Position numbers and translations under genes: made by a program. This document shows, piece after piece, positions 10,764-19,667 of a DNA stretch of 23,384 nucleotides; positions within the stretch are counted from its first letter, which is position 1, and the number at the start of each line of letters is the position of its first letter. The DNA is from Prasinococcaceae sp. CCMP 1430 (taxonomy: Eukaryota > Prasinodermophyta > Palmophyllophyceae > Prasinococcales > Prasinococcaceae). The notes under the pieces were generated by a model. It saw nothing but the letters and a program-made list of their open reading frames with translations, did no database searches and was not told where the DNA came from. The stretch spans positions 272,433 to 295,816 of the forward strand of contig RQSC01000003.1 in the NCBI GenBank assembly GCA_013416795.1, in the 5' to 3' direction.

Positions 10764-10996
10764 GGCGCGGCAACTCGAGTCTGCCGCGGGGCGGCGGTTG
10801 GTAACTTGTACTCCTATTAGCGCCTTTTTGTTCGCACACGGTGGGCCAGCTGCCCGCATGGCGCGTGCCGGTGGGCTGCGCGCATCGAGCGTGGCTTCTG
10901 CGCCGTTTAGGACAGCCGAGCGCGGCTGCTGCGGCTCTCTTCGGGCGTGCGAGTATCTGTACTCTATAGAAAATATTAATGGTGTGACCTAACTGA
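10764..10996. other. Convergent 3' intergenic region
   Basis: 233 nt between the Rab2 and RRM-protein stop codons. A short AT-rich island (about 10960-10985, with CTATAGAAAATATTAATGG) probably lies in the overlapping 3' UTRs. No gene is seen. Confidence 0.4.
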
Positions 10997-11389
10997 CTAC
11001 TGCCCCGCCGCCTTGCGCTGCTCAATCTGCTCCTTGAGCTCGCGCTCGCCGCGTTGCCGCTCCTCCCATGTCTCTCCTTCGTCGACCGCCCAGATTGCCT
11101 CCCGCTTGCTCCCCCTACCCTGCGACACGTTCACTCTCAGCACTCGGCCGAACAGCTCGGCGTTGTCCATGTTGTCCACCGCAGCGGCGGCATCGTCTTC
11201 CTCGGCGAACTCGACGAAGCCGAAGCCCTTGTGCTTGCCCTCCTTGTAGTCCATAGGAATCTGCACGTCACGCACGTCGCCGAACGGCACGAACGCCGCG
11301 TTGAGCGTCTCCGCCGTCACCTGGTCGGCCAGGCCGCCGACGTACAGCGTGCGGCCGTCGTTGCCCACGTTCGCCGCGCCGCCCTCCAT
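10997..11389 (-). CDS. Single-RRM protein resembling the RRM of cyclophilin E (PPIE)
   Basis: 130 residues from the first Met that precedes the domain. One RRM occupies about 13-90: RNP2 is LYVGGL (15-20) and RNP1 is KGFGFVEF (54-61). Segments such as AAFVPFGDVRDVQIPMDY and DNMDNAELFGRVLRV match the RRM of the spliceosomal cyclophilin PPIE closely. The tail keeps the AIWA motif followed by WEERQRGERELKEQIEQRK, a short charged helix, then stops. The PPIase domain of PPIE is absent. In animals the PPIE RRM binds RNA and is part of the activated spliceosome; a similar RNA-binding role here is inference. Upstream in-frame sequence up to 11770 is His/Arg homopolymer-like and not believed to be coding. 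A short upstream exon near 11504-11430 on the same strand cannot be excluded. It diverges from the TMEM39 gene. Confidence 0.88.
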   Translation of the reverse strand: MEGGAANVGNDGRTLYVGGLADQVTAETLNAAFVPFGDVRDVQIPMDYKEGKHKGFGFVEFAEEDDAAAAVDNMDNAELFGRVLRVNVSQGRGSKREAIWAVDEGETWEERQRGERELKEQIEQRKAAGQ

Positions 11390-11625
11390 GGCGCCGCGCG
11401 CCGCGCCCCACCCCCACCCACCCCTGCCTGCGGGCCGCCGCAGCGGAGCACTCGCGCGGATTGGCCGCCGCGGCGGCCACCTCTGACTTCGGCTTTGTCG
11501 ACACCTCCGGCGGCCCGCAGGCCGCTGCCCTGCCTCGCCATCAACCCTAAAGCCGTCATGAAAGCCGCCCCAAAAATTCCGCTGGAAAACGGCGCGAAAA
11601 CGGGGCGAGGAAAAAAACACGACGA

Positions 11626-11656
<31 letters not shown>

Positions 11657-12024
11657 GTGGTGGTGGTGGTGGGGGGCGCCCCGCCAGAGCGCGCGCGGCG
11701 CGCGGCCTTGCTCACCCTCTCCCCCCCCCTCCTTGCCGCTGCAAGGCGGGCTGGGGGAGAGCGTGTCCACGCCGCCGTGAGCCGCTGGGGCGATCCAGGC
11801 GGCGCTGCATTGCGCAGCGAGGCGCGGCGCGGGCCCGGGGTACGCTGGCGCCAGCCGTGTCGGTGAGAGCGCGCCAGGCGTGGCGTGCCGGGCGGCCCAG
11901 TGCCGCCGGGCGTAGGGTTGCGCGCCCTCTCGCTATCGCGCGTGCCCTGCGAGCTACGGGACTGGGTTGGGGGTGCTCCTTTCGCAGCGCGCGTCGGGGG
12001 GTTCGGTGCTTACCACCGTCGGCC
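11390..12024. promoter_or_regulatory. Head-to-head intergenic region between the RRM-protein and TMEM39 genes
   Basis: 635 nt with no supportable gene. It contains a composite trinucleotide repeat (11626-11670), a run of A (11610-11617), a C/T-rich stretch (11708-11730) and a GC-rich stretch before the TMEM39 ATG. A shared promoter is inferred from the divergent arrangement only. Confidence 0.45.
11626..11670. repeat. Composite trinucleotide microsatellite (GGC)n(GAC)n(GGT)n
   Basis: Six GGC units run into about four GAC units and then five GGT units without a break. Read on the minus strand it would encode homopolymers. It lies between the two divergent starts and is probably noncoding. Confidence 0.85.
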
Positions 12025-13446
12025 ATGACTCGCAAGGGCCAGGCTAGCGCTAGCCGCTTGTCGAAGTCGTTCGGGAGTGTCAGCAAGGGCGCGGGCGGCC
12101 GAGACGTGCCCGGCGCACTGCCGCGCAATGGTCGGGACAGCCGCGACCGCAGGCCTCTGGCGGAAACGGCGTCGCTCTCGTACATTGAGATACGCTTCGA
12201 GCTGCTGCTCACGATCGTGCAGATCGCGTTCGCGTTCGCTCAGACGTACAACGTGTACCATTTCAGCTGGCTCTACAACACCAACTGGATCGCCATGGCC
12301 TTCCTGTGCCTGCTTCTCTCGCGGCGGCTGTTGCAGGCGCTGCTTCTCGCACCACTGCCCCTGCCCGCGCCGCCCCCGGTGCAGCGACATCGAAGCGCGA
12401 AGGCAACCCAGGCGGCGCATGCCGCGTACACGGCGCAGGTGGCGGCCATGCGACGCTGGAAGATCGTCGCCATCACGCTCGCTATTCTTGGCGCCACCTG
12501 GCTCATGTCGCACGTGCTGCTGGTCGTGTCTGCGGGGCAACTGCTGCACATGCTCGTCCCATGGCTGCTGCAGTCCGTCTTGATGGACTGGAAGCTGAAC
12601 AATGACATACCTGAGAAGAAGGAAGCCGAGCATGCCGACGCTGAGGGCGCCGAGGACGACCAGGGAGGGAAGGCCAGCGGGCGTCCTGAGAGCGAGCTAC
12701 GGCGGCCGCTGTCAAGAAAGGGCGGCGGCAGCAGCTCGGGAGTGGGCGGCGGGCACAGCGGTGGGGGTCGGGCGAGCGGTGGCGACGGCGGCAGTGACAC
12801 AAACAGAGGCAGCGGTGCGGGCCAGGACGTGAACGGCATCAACGACCGGATGCTTGCGAGTTTGAAGAGCTCGCCCACTCGCGGCCTCCTACGTGGTTGG
12901 CCCAAGGCCGTGTCAGAGGGCATCATTATGGCGTACATCGCCACCATTCTGCCGATGCGGCTCACGCCGCACGACGAATTCTTTTTCTACCCTTTGGATT
13001 GCGCAGCCGTGTCTGCGTCCTGCGCAATCACCTGTGCCTTGCTGCTGCGTACGTGGGCGGTCGCCTCGTCGACCTACCCGTTCGTACCCCTGTGCTCCGA
13101 CACGAGCCTGCGAAGGATCTCGGAAAACATCCTGCAGGCGTTGCAGCGCGCAAACTCTGACTTCGAGTTGCCCGCGAGCAACCAGAATCGATACAACTTG
13201 ATGGCCACGATCGTGGTCGGTGAGGCGAGCGTCTTGCTGGCGAATGGGCTTTTAGCCTTCTGGCGGAGGCATTGGCCACCCTACCTAGTCGGCTGTGTCT
13301 GCGCGGAGCTCGTGCTTCTGGTGGTTGCACAGCCGCTGTTCGCGTACCGAGGGCGCTACAAGACCGACATGAAGCATGCGAAGATATCTGCGAAAGTGGA
13401 CGCCATGATCGTCACGACCACGCAGGCAAGCCCCCGGGACGAGTAA
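12025..13446 (+). CDS. TMEM39: TMEM39-family multi-pass membrane protein
   Basis: 473 residues from the ATG at 12025. In animals TMEM39A is an ER membrane protein linked to COPII export of SAC1, PI4P balance and autophagy; C. elegans TMEM-39 aids collagen secretion. The match rests on family landmarks. The first membrane segment (about 54-76) is followed by TYNVYHFSWLY, comparable to YINIYKTVWWY in TMEM39A, then a segment ending LLSRRLLQALL. The C-terminal block RYNLMATIVVGEASVL and the TMEM39-like segment around 296-345 also align. Hydrophobic spans are seen near 54-76, 88-108, 146-168, 172-188, 298-312, 325-345, 393-412 and 418-440. A cytosolic-looking linker at 196-275 is acidic, then Gly/Ser-rich, where animal proteins have a conserved loop. 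The basic N-terminus (1-45) is Ser/Arg-rich. Intronless. The assignment is by remembered family pattern, so moderately sure. Confidence 0.72.
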   Translation: MTRKGQASASRLSKSFGSVSKGAGGRDVPGALPRNGRDSRDRRPLAETASLSYIEIRFELLLTIVQIAFAFAQTYNVYHFSWLYNTNWIAMAFLCLLLSRRLLQALLLAPLPLPAPPPVQRHRSAKATQAAHAAYTAQVAAMRRWKIVAITLAILGATWLMSHVLLVVSAGQLLHMLVPWLLQSVLMDWKLNNDIPEKKEAEHADAEGAEDDQGGKASGRPESELRRPLSRKGGGSSSGVGGGHSGGGRASGGDGGSDTNRGSGAGQDVNGINDRMLASLKSSPTRGLLRGWPKAVSEGIIMAYIATILPMRLTPHDEFFFYPLDCAAVSASCAITCALLLRTWAVASSTYPFVPLCSDTSLRRISENILQALQRANSDFELPASNQNRYNLMATIVVGEASVLLANGLLAFWRRHWPPYLVGCVCAELVLLVVAQPLFAYRGRYKTDMKHAKISAKVDAMIVTTTQASPRDE

Positions 13447-13743
13447 TCTCAGCGCGGACCGCTTTCGCCACGCAAGGCCGCTCAGTGCTCTGGCACACCC
13501 CCGTTGTCGCGCGGCTCGGCTAATAAGACACACGCTACCCGCACTGGGTTCCCGCGCGGGCCTCGCGGCGATCAACCTGCCTCCATCCTCCCCACCCCAC
13601 TTGGGCGCTCGGAGAAAGATCGATTTCATTATGAAGGGCGCGCTGCACCTCGTCGCGCGCAAGCGCCAAAGGCGCTCACGCCCACGGTCGCGGCGACGGC
13701 CCCTTCCAGTGTCGCGCTTGCGACGATGCTGATTAGAGCGCTA
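13447..13743. other. Convergent 3' intergenic region
   Basis: 297 nt between the TMEM39 and CNOT9 stops. No gene, hairpin or repeat that I can support was seen. GATTTCATTATG near 13621-13632 is a small AT-richer patch. Confidence 0.4.
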
Positions 13744-14649
13744 CTACTGCTGCTGCTGGCCCTCCATGACGAGCTCCGCGTTCTGCAGCAGCTGCGCGAG
13801 CCAGCGGCGCGTGGTTGCATCGTCCTTGAGGCAAGCCGTGAAGGAAGGGTCGCGCAGCAGCTCCGGCAGGCACTGCCGCAACGCCTCACGCGCGCGAAGG
13901 TTATCGCTCAGGCGCAGGTAGCACCGGATGATGTGCTTGAGCAGGCGCACGCTCGGCTGTTCGGCCAGGCTCTGGACCATCGACCCGAGCACGGCTCCCA
14001 CAGCAAAGAAGCGCTCCGCCGTCGCACAGATGTAGTTGAGGCCCACCTCATCCAGCAGGATCTTCTGGACGATAAAGGTTGCGACGGTCTTGCTCAGCTC
14101 GCTGCCGAGTTCCATGGTGCGCAGGCAGAGCGGAATGATTTCGGTGCTCAGCAGGAAGTTGATCACGTCGGTGTCGTCGACCTTGACGAGCGCGCCGATC
14201 ACTCCGAGGCTCGTCAGCCGCAGGTACTCAAAGGGACGCGTCTTGGACACGGTGTTCAGGAAGGGATAGAGGAAGAGCGGCACGTGCGCGTTGAGGAACA
14301 GCGAGCGCGTGTCCTGGTGCGACGCGACACACTGCAGGAGCGCGAGCGCGTTGCACACGCGGTTCGAAGCGTGCGCGGTGAGCGTCGGCGGGCTGAGCAG
14401 CGGGTAGATCGACACAATCTCTTGCAGCAGCGCCGCGATGGTTGCGCGGGAGTGCCACAGGATGGGCGCGAGGTCAGGAAATGCCTCTCGCTTCTTCGAC
14501 AGGTCCAGCAGCGCCGTCTCGCGTGTCTCGGGGTTCACGAGGTCCAGGACCAGCTGTGCGGGCTGCGCGTCCGCCCCGCCCCCCGCCGCTCCGCCGCCGC
14601 CGCCCCCGCTGTTGCTGCCCCCCTGCGGCATCGAGCTGGGCACCGCCAT
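13744..14649 (-). CDS. CNOT9: CNOT9/RCD1 subunit of the CCR4-NOT deadenylase complex
   Basis: 301 residues. CNOT9 is the armadillo-repeat subunit of CCR4-NOT, which shortens mRNA poly(A) tails; it binds the NOT1 scaffold and docks tryptophan motifs of partners such as GW182. Residues 36-292 align almost residue for residue with the family: [119 protein letters not shown] and REALRQCLP. The N-terminus (1-33) is a Gly-rich spacer and the C-terminus a short Gln run; both are low-complexity additions seen in many lineages. The start at 14649 is the nearest upstream Met. A Met at 14726 in another frame could supply a different N-terminus through a very short intron. It diverges from USP7. Confidence 0.96.
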   Translation of the reverse strand: MAVPSSMPQGGSNSGGGGGGAAGGGADAQPAQLVLDLVNPETRETALLDLSKKREAFPDLAPILWHSRATIAALLQEIVSIYPLLSPPTLTAHASNRVCNALALLQCVASHQDTRSLFLNAHVPLFLYPFLNTVSKTRPFEYLRLTSLGVIGALVKVDDTDVINFLLSTEIIPLCLRTMELGSELSKTVATFIVQKILLDEVGLNYICATAERFFAVGAVLGSMVQSLAEQPSVRLLKHIIRCYLRLSDNLRAREALRQCLPELLRDPSFTACLKDDATTRRWLAQLLQNAELVMEGQQQQ

Positions 14650-14780
14650 GGGGCCTCTACCTGCGCCTTTGAGCGCTCTTCGCGCTCGCGTTTCTTCTGC
14701 AGGCGCAGAGCCTCCTCGTCGTTCATGGGGGCGGCCGCCTGGCCGCTCCCTCCTCCCTGGCTGCGATACCAGGCCTGCCA

Positions 14781-14812
14781 TGTGCGTGTGCGTGTGCGTG
14801 TGCGTGTACGTG
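14781..14812. repeat. TGTGCG hexanucleotide microsatellite
   Basis: Five units of TGTGCG, the last altered to TGTACG. Alternating purine-pyrimidine sequence of this kind can adopt Z-DNA. It lies 130 nt upstream of the CNOT9 start. Confidence 0.85.
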
Positions 14813-15100
14813 CCGCCACCCGCCCGCCGCCCGCCCGACGCGCGAATTAGGGCGTCGGCCCGAGGCGCGCGCGCTGTGGCCCTCGCGCGCTTTTTTTCTT
14901 TTTCGCCAAGGGGGGGGAAAAAAAACTTGTGCCCCAACGACGGGGAACGACGACCTCCAGACCCGCAGGTTCACGCGCCGAGTGGTGAATAGACCGGGTC
15001 ATCATGCGCGTGTGTAGTACTACCGGGTGTGTGCGCGGGGTGGTTGCGGTTTCGTCTGGGTGGAGGGCCGAATGACCCCGGTTCGGGCGCGGCCCCCTTC

Positions 15101-15156
15101 GTGGTTGGTTGGTGCTTGTTTGGTTTTGGTCTTGGTTTTGGTTGTTTGTGGTGGGT
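15101..15156 (+). repeat. Strand-asymmetric G/T tract with GGTTTT units
   Basis: 56 nt contain no A and only two C on the plus strand, with repeated GGTT, TGGTTTTGG and GGTTTTGGT units. The tract could favour G-quadruplex or R-loop formation on the plus strand. It lies about 390-440 nt upstream of the USP7 start; function is unknown. Confidence 0.7.
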
Positions 15157-15167
15157 CGATCGCGGGG

Positions 15168-15200
15168 GCGCGCGCGCGCGCGCGGGCGCGGGCGCGCGCC
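15168..15200. repeat. Alternating CG tract
   Basis: Near-continuous CG dinucleotides broken by two GGG/GCGGG interruptions. It has Z-DNA-forming potential next to the G/T tract. Similar runs occur near 9197-9218 and 22336-22356. Confidence 0.75.
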
Positions 15201-15541
15201 GGACCAGGACCCGCTTGCTATACGAACGTGTGACGGTACCGGCGGCGGCGGCGGCGGCCGCCGCCGCCCTCCCGCTCCCGCTCCACGCCACACGCTCTCT
15301 CGCGCGCCTGCGCGCCTCGCCGGAGCGGGTTGGGGGCGAAGAAGTGTGCGATTAATGCCACGACCGCACACCGACCGGCCGGCCTGCCTGCCGCCCCACC
15401 GCTACCGCCGCCGCCGCTGCGGGCGGCGACGGCTGCCGCAGAGGATCTGCCGCACGCGTGCACATGCGTCAGATGCGCTGACATCTGACCCGACTCACCC
15501 CTACCGCTCGTGCCCGCGCGCCTCTCGTGCAGGACGTCGAG

Positions 15542-18500
15542 ATGGTGGACTCGCCGTACACGCCGGGCGCCCAAGGTGAGGCGCTGTCGCTGCTTTGCTG
15601 CGGCCGCGGCTGCGCGGAGGGCACACACACCGCCGCAAGCGCGTGTGCGCGCGAAAAAAGTGCATGCTCTTTGTCGTTGCGATCACTTGAAATCAGTCGC
15701 TTGCTCACCCCCCGCACACGCCCGGCGATGGCGGCGGCGGTAGGATGTGTGGGGAAGTGAGCACGCGAGACGTGCCGATCCGAGCTGGCTGGGCAGGCGC
15801 CGCACGCGCGTGCTTGCGGTGGTGGCAGCGGTGCGCCCTGGCGGCGAGTTTTTGGTCTTTTGTTCGTGCGAGGCACGATGCGGCTCGGCGAGCCCCTGGT
15901 GCGGTGAGATCTATCGCCTTGCGAGACGCCGTCGCGCCGTGGCTGACGCGTCTCTCGGCGCGTGCGCGTTTGTGCCACACGAAGTGCAAGCGCCGCCGGT
16001 GGCGACGGTGGTCCAGGAAGGCATCGATAGCGGTAATGACCAGGCGCCGGTGATTGCCACGACGACGGGCAAGGCGTCTTGCCTGGAGGGCAAGTACCAG
16101 TGGCGGATCACCAACCTGAGCCAATTGCCCGACAACAAGGTCACGAGCAAGACGTTTATAATCGGCGACTTCAAGTGGAAGCTGCTCGTGTTCCCGCGTG
16201 GGAACAACATGTCAAACGCGGACTTCATGTCGGTCTTTCTCGACGTGACCGACGCATTGGAGCTGCCCCACACCTGGTCGCGCGGCGCCAAGTTCACGCT
16301 GAGGCTCGTCAACCAGCGGAACCCCGAGCAGTCGCTCGTGAAGGATACGAGCCACAACTTCACGCGGCTGGAGCGCGACTGGGGGTTCGCGCAGTTCGTG
16401 CGCCTGGATGAGGTGCGAGACCCTGCGAAGGGCTTCATGGTGAACGACTCAATCGTGCTGGAATGCGACGTGGGCATGTTCAAGGAGATCACGTGGTGGA
16501 ACTACGACAGCAAGAAGGAAACAGGCTACGTGGGGCTGAAGAATCAAGGCGCCACATGCTACATGAACAGCCTGCTGCAGTTCCTCTTCCACATCCCTTT
16601 CTTCCGCCAGGCCGTGTACGGCCTACCGACCACGGAGGCGGACGAGCCCGCGAAGAGCATCCCCCTTGCGATGCAGATCCTGTTCTACAAGCTACAATTT
16701 GACAACAAGCCGGTGGGTACCAAGGAGCTGACCAAGTCGTTCGGCTGGGACTCATTCGAGGCCTTCCAGCAGCACGACGTACAGGAGCTCAACCGCGTGC
16801 TGTGCGAGAACCTCGAGGAGAAAATGAAGAAGACAGACGTCGAGGGAACCATCCAAAAGCTCTTCGAGGGCCACATGGTCAACTACATTGAGTGTGTGAA
16901 TGTCGACTTCAAGAGCACGCGCAAGGAAGAGTTTCTGGACCTGCAGCTGCAGGTGAAGGATTGCAAGGACGTGTACGAGTCGTTCGACAAGTACTGCGAG
17001 GTTGAAACGCTGGACGGGGACAACTTGTACGAAGCCGAGGGCCACGGGAAGCAGCCCGCGCGCAAGGGCGTGCTCTTCCAAGACTTTCCGCCTGTGCTGC
17101 AGCTGCAGCTCAAGCGCTTCGAGTACGACATGATGCGCGACATGATGGTGAAGATCAACGACCGCTACGAGTTTCCGCTCGTGCTTGACCTCGGCAAGAA
17201 TGGCAAGTACATGACATCCGACGCAGACCTTTCGAAGCCCGCTCGGTATCTGTTGCACTCGGTCCTCGTCCACTCCGGGGGTGTTCACGGTGGCCACTAC
17301 TACTCCTTTGTGCGTCCCGACTGCGGCGTCGAAGGGCTTGTGACGTCGAACGCGGGCGAATCGGGGCAGTGGTACAAGTTCGACGACGACCGAGTGACCA
17401 AGGAGGACGAACACGAAGCGACGGAGTTGCAGTTTGGTGGCGACGGCACGGCGCCCGCGCCGCCCCCGACTCAGGGCTTCAACCCGCCCCTTTTCTCCAA
17501 GCTGAGCAAGTACTCGAATGCCTACATGCTCGTGTACGTGCGTGAGTGCGACGTCAAGAGCGTGCTGTGCCCTGTGACCAAGCAGGACATTGCCCAGCAC
17601 CTGCACGAGCGCGTGGAGCGAGAGGCGGCGGAGAAGGCGCGGCGGAAGAAGGAGCTGGAAGAGGCGCACATGTACACGCAGGTCAAGGTAGCCAGGGACG
17701 AGGACATGCGCGCACAGATCGGGAAGACGGAGAACATCCTCTTCGATCTGATAGACTATGAGAAAATCCCGGCGCGGCGCGTGCTCAACACCACGACGCT
17801 CGCCCAGCTCAAGGAGGAGCTCGCGCAGGAATATGGCGTGCCGGCGACGGGCCTGAGGTTTTGGCTGTGGGCCAAGCGCGTGAACAAGAGCTGCCGCCCA
17901 TCCAGATCTCTGGCGGACACGGAGCTGCAGACGCCCATGGACGAGCTCCACAAGGCGCTTGGCATGAAGGGGGGGGCGCTTGAGTTACTCGTCGAGACGC
18001 CGCAGCCACCGCTAACGTCGCTCCCGGTCGTTGCCAAGGGCGACATGCTGCTCTTCTTCAAGTTTTTCGACCCCGTCACCGCGACCATCAGCTTCGCAGG
18101 CTACATGTACTGCAACAACGGCGCGCAGCTCATGGACTACTGCACGAGGATGCGTGCCATGGTCGGCCTACCGGCCAATGAGGAGCTCCTAGCGTTCGAG
18201 GAGATCAAGTATGCTCCGGACCTGATGTGCGAGCCAGTGGACATGCGGCTGCAGCTCAGTGCTGCGCAGCTCGAGGACGGCGACATTATCGTCTTCCAGT
18301 CCTGGCGCGCCGGTAGGGGCCAGCCCTTTGAAACCGCGCTTAGCTTCCTCGAGTACCGCCTCCAGAGGCAGACGGTGGTCTTCCGCCCACTCGACAAGCC
18401 CGTGGATGACGACGCAGCCATCGAGGTGGAGCTCAGTCGCGAGTCTAACTACGACGACGTTACCGCGGCGCTCGGTGAGAAGCTGGGGGTGGACGACCCG

Positions 18501-19343
18501 ACGCACTTGCGGCTGACGGCGCACAATGTACGTATGAATGGCCCGCGGCCCGGCCCCCTTCGCTTCCGCCAGATCGTGGCCGTCGGCAACATGGTAGGTA
18601 CACCCACCATCGATGAGCTGAAGGCAGCGTCGTACGAGCCGGTCACGCTGTACTACGAGCGGCTGTCGATGCCACTCCACGAGCTGGAGACGCTCAAGAC
18701 TCTCAAGGTTGATTTGTACAGCGCCGACTGCAAGTATGTGTCGACGCACACGATTCACGTGCCGCCGAGCGCGCCCGTGGCCGCGGCGCTGGCGGAGGTG
18801 GCCAAAGCGGCATCGCGTCCACCCGATGCGCCCCCACTTCGCCTGGTGCATGTGCACCATTCCAAGATCTTCAACGCTTTTGAGGCCGGCCAAGAGCTGT
18901 CCCATGTCGACTCGAACGCATACCTGCGCGCCGAGGAAGTGCCGGAGGATGATGCGGGGGCGCCGTCGCTGCTCTACGTTTACCATGTTGAGGAAGGCTC
19001 CTTGGAACAACCTGCGCACACCACACACTTCGGTGAACCCATGCTCGTCGGGTTGCATGATGGGGAGACGGTTGCGAGCGTGAAGGCCCGCATCCAGAGG
19101 CGCCTCAGTGTCAGCGATGAGGACTTCGCCAAGTGGAAGTTCCATGGCTTCTGCGGCGGGCAGGGGTCGCCTCTGCGGGACGGGGACGTGGTTGCCGACA
19201 AGATCCACGCCATGAACCGCAACCCGACGTCGATGTACGATACATACCTGGGGGTAGAGCACGCCAACACCGGGCCGCGTCGCCCGGTGGGGGCGAGCCG
19301 GCCAGCGACGGGCTTCGAACGCTCAATCAAGATCTCAGGCTGA
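15542..19343 (+). CDS. USP7: USP7/UBP12-type ubiquitin carboxyl-terminal hydrolase
   Basis: A cysteine protease removing ubiquitin from substrates in nucleus and cytosol; plant UBP12/13, animal USP7 and fungal Ubp15 are the same family. Best model: exons 15542..15575 and 15985..19343, 1130 residues (UBP12 about 1116). MATH/TRAF-like domain about 47-177 (YQWRITNLSQ through VLECDV). USP core about 195-532: Cys box NQGATCYMNSLLQ with catalytic Cys203 (codon 16557), His box HSGGVHGGHYYSF with His449 (codon 17295) and WYKFDDDRVTK carrying the acidic partner. The QQHDVQELNRVLCENLE switch region is conserved. The remaining 600 residues match the ubiquitin-like HUBL array, ending YLGVEHANTG...FERSIKISG as in UBP12. 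The first exon (MVDSPYTPGAQ) and the acceptor are inferred; a coding exon further upstream is possible. A small insertion before WYKF (GVEGLVTSNAGES) is local. Very secure family, moderate N-terminus. Confidence 0.95.
15576..15984 (+). other. Probable intron near the 5' end of USP7
   Basis: About 409 nt, starting GTGAGG after CCAAG. CTGAC lies at 15943-15947, and the first AG downstream is at 15983-15984; a second acceptor at 15990 keeps the same frame. The alternative of reading straight through from the ATG at 15747 gives an N-terminus unlike any USP7. Boundaries are moderately sure. Confidence 0.55.
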
Positions 19344-19667
19344 GCTAGCTGCTCCACCTTTGAGCTTGCTGGCGTGTGCGGCAGGCGTCCGCTGAGGCGG
19401 CAAGGGCCGTGGCACGGGGTACATTCACTTCTTGCCTTGCCACCGGAACGCCTGACGGCGCAAGCGCGCGTAAGCGGAGCAAGCGCGTGCGGCACACTTT
19501 TAATTATGAGAACTGGATGGGCCAGCGTGTCTCTCGGCCGTCACTACTTGGCTACGTTACCGGTTTGAAACGCACCACGGCGCTTTGTGCACACGTCGCT
19601 CGCACGTGTCGCAGCCCATCATGGCGCGGCGCGTGCCTCAGGGCCGAGGCGACCCTCCCCCTGTCCC
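19344..19667. other. Convergent 3' intergenic region
   Basis: 324 nt between the USP7 and haspin stops. No gene or tRNA-like structure was seen. A short AT-rich patch (CACTTTTAATTATGAGAAC, about 19495-19513) probably lies in overlapping 3' UTRs. Confidence 0.4.

Larger units (their letters stand above)
14650..15541. promoter_or_regulatory. Head-to-head intergenic region between CNOT9 and USP7
   Basis: 892 nt with unusual composition and no convincing gene, though 5' UTR or small 5' exons of either neighbour may lie within it. In order it holds a TGTGCG microsatellite (14781-14812), a T-run and G-run (about 14890-14930), a G/T-only tract (15101-15156), an alternating CG tract (15168-15200), a GGC/GCC run (15239-15270) and a pyrimidine-rich stretch leading to CGTGCAG at 15526-15532, which could be a splice acceptor. 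Confidence 0.45.

Noticed and set aside
15747-15984. Reading USP7 straight from the ATG at 15747
   Set aside because: The resulting 80 residues are Trp/Arg/Cys-rich and unlike any USP7 N-terminus, and the stretch contains a branch-site motif and acceptor. An intron explains it better.
16752-17951. Minus-strand open frame of 399 codons inside USP7
   Set aside because: Shadow of the deubiquitinase frame, Leu/Val/His-rich, no domain.
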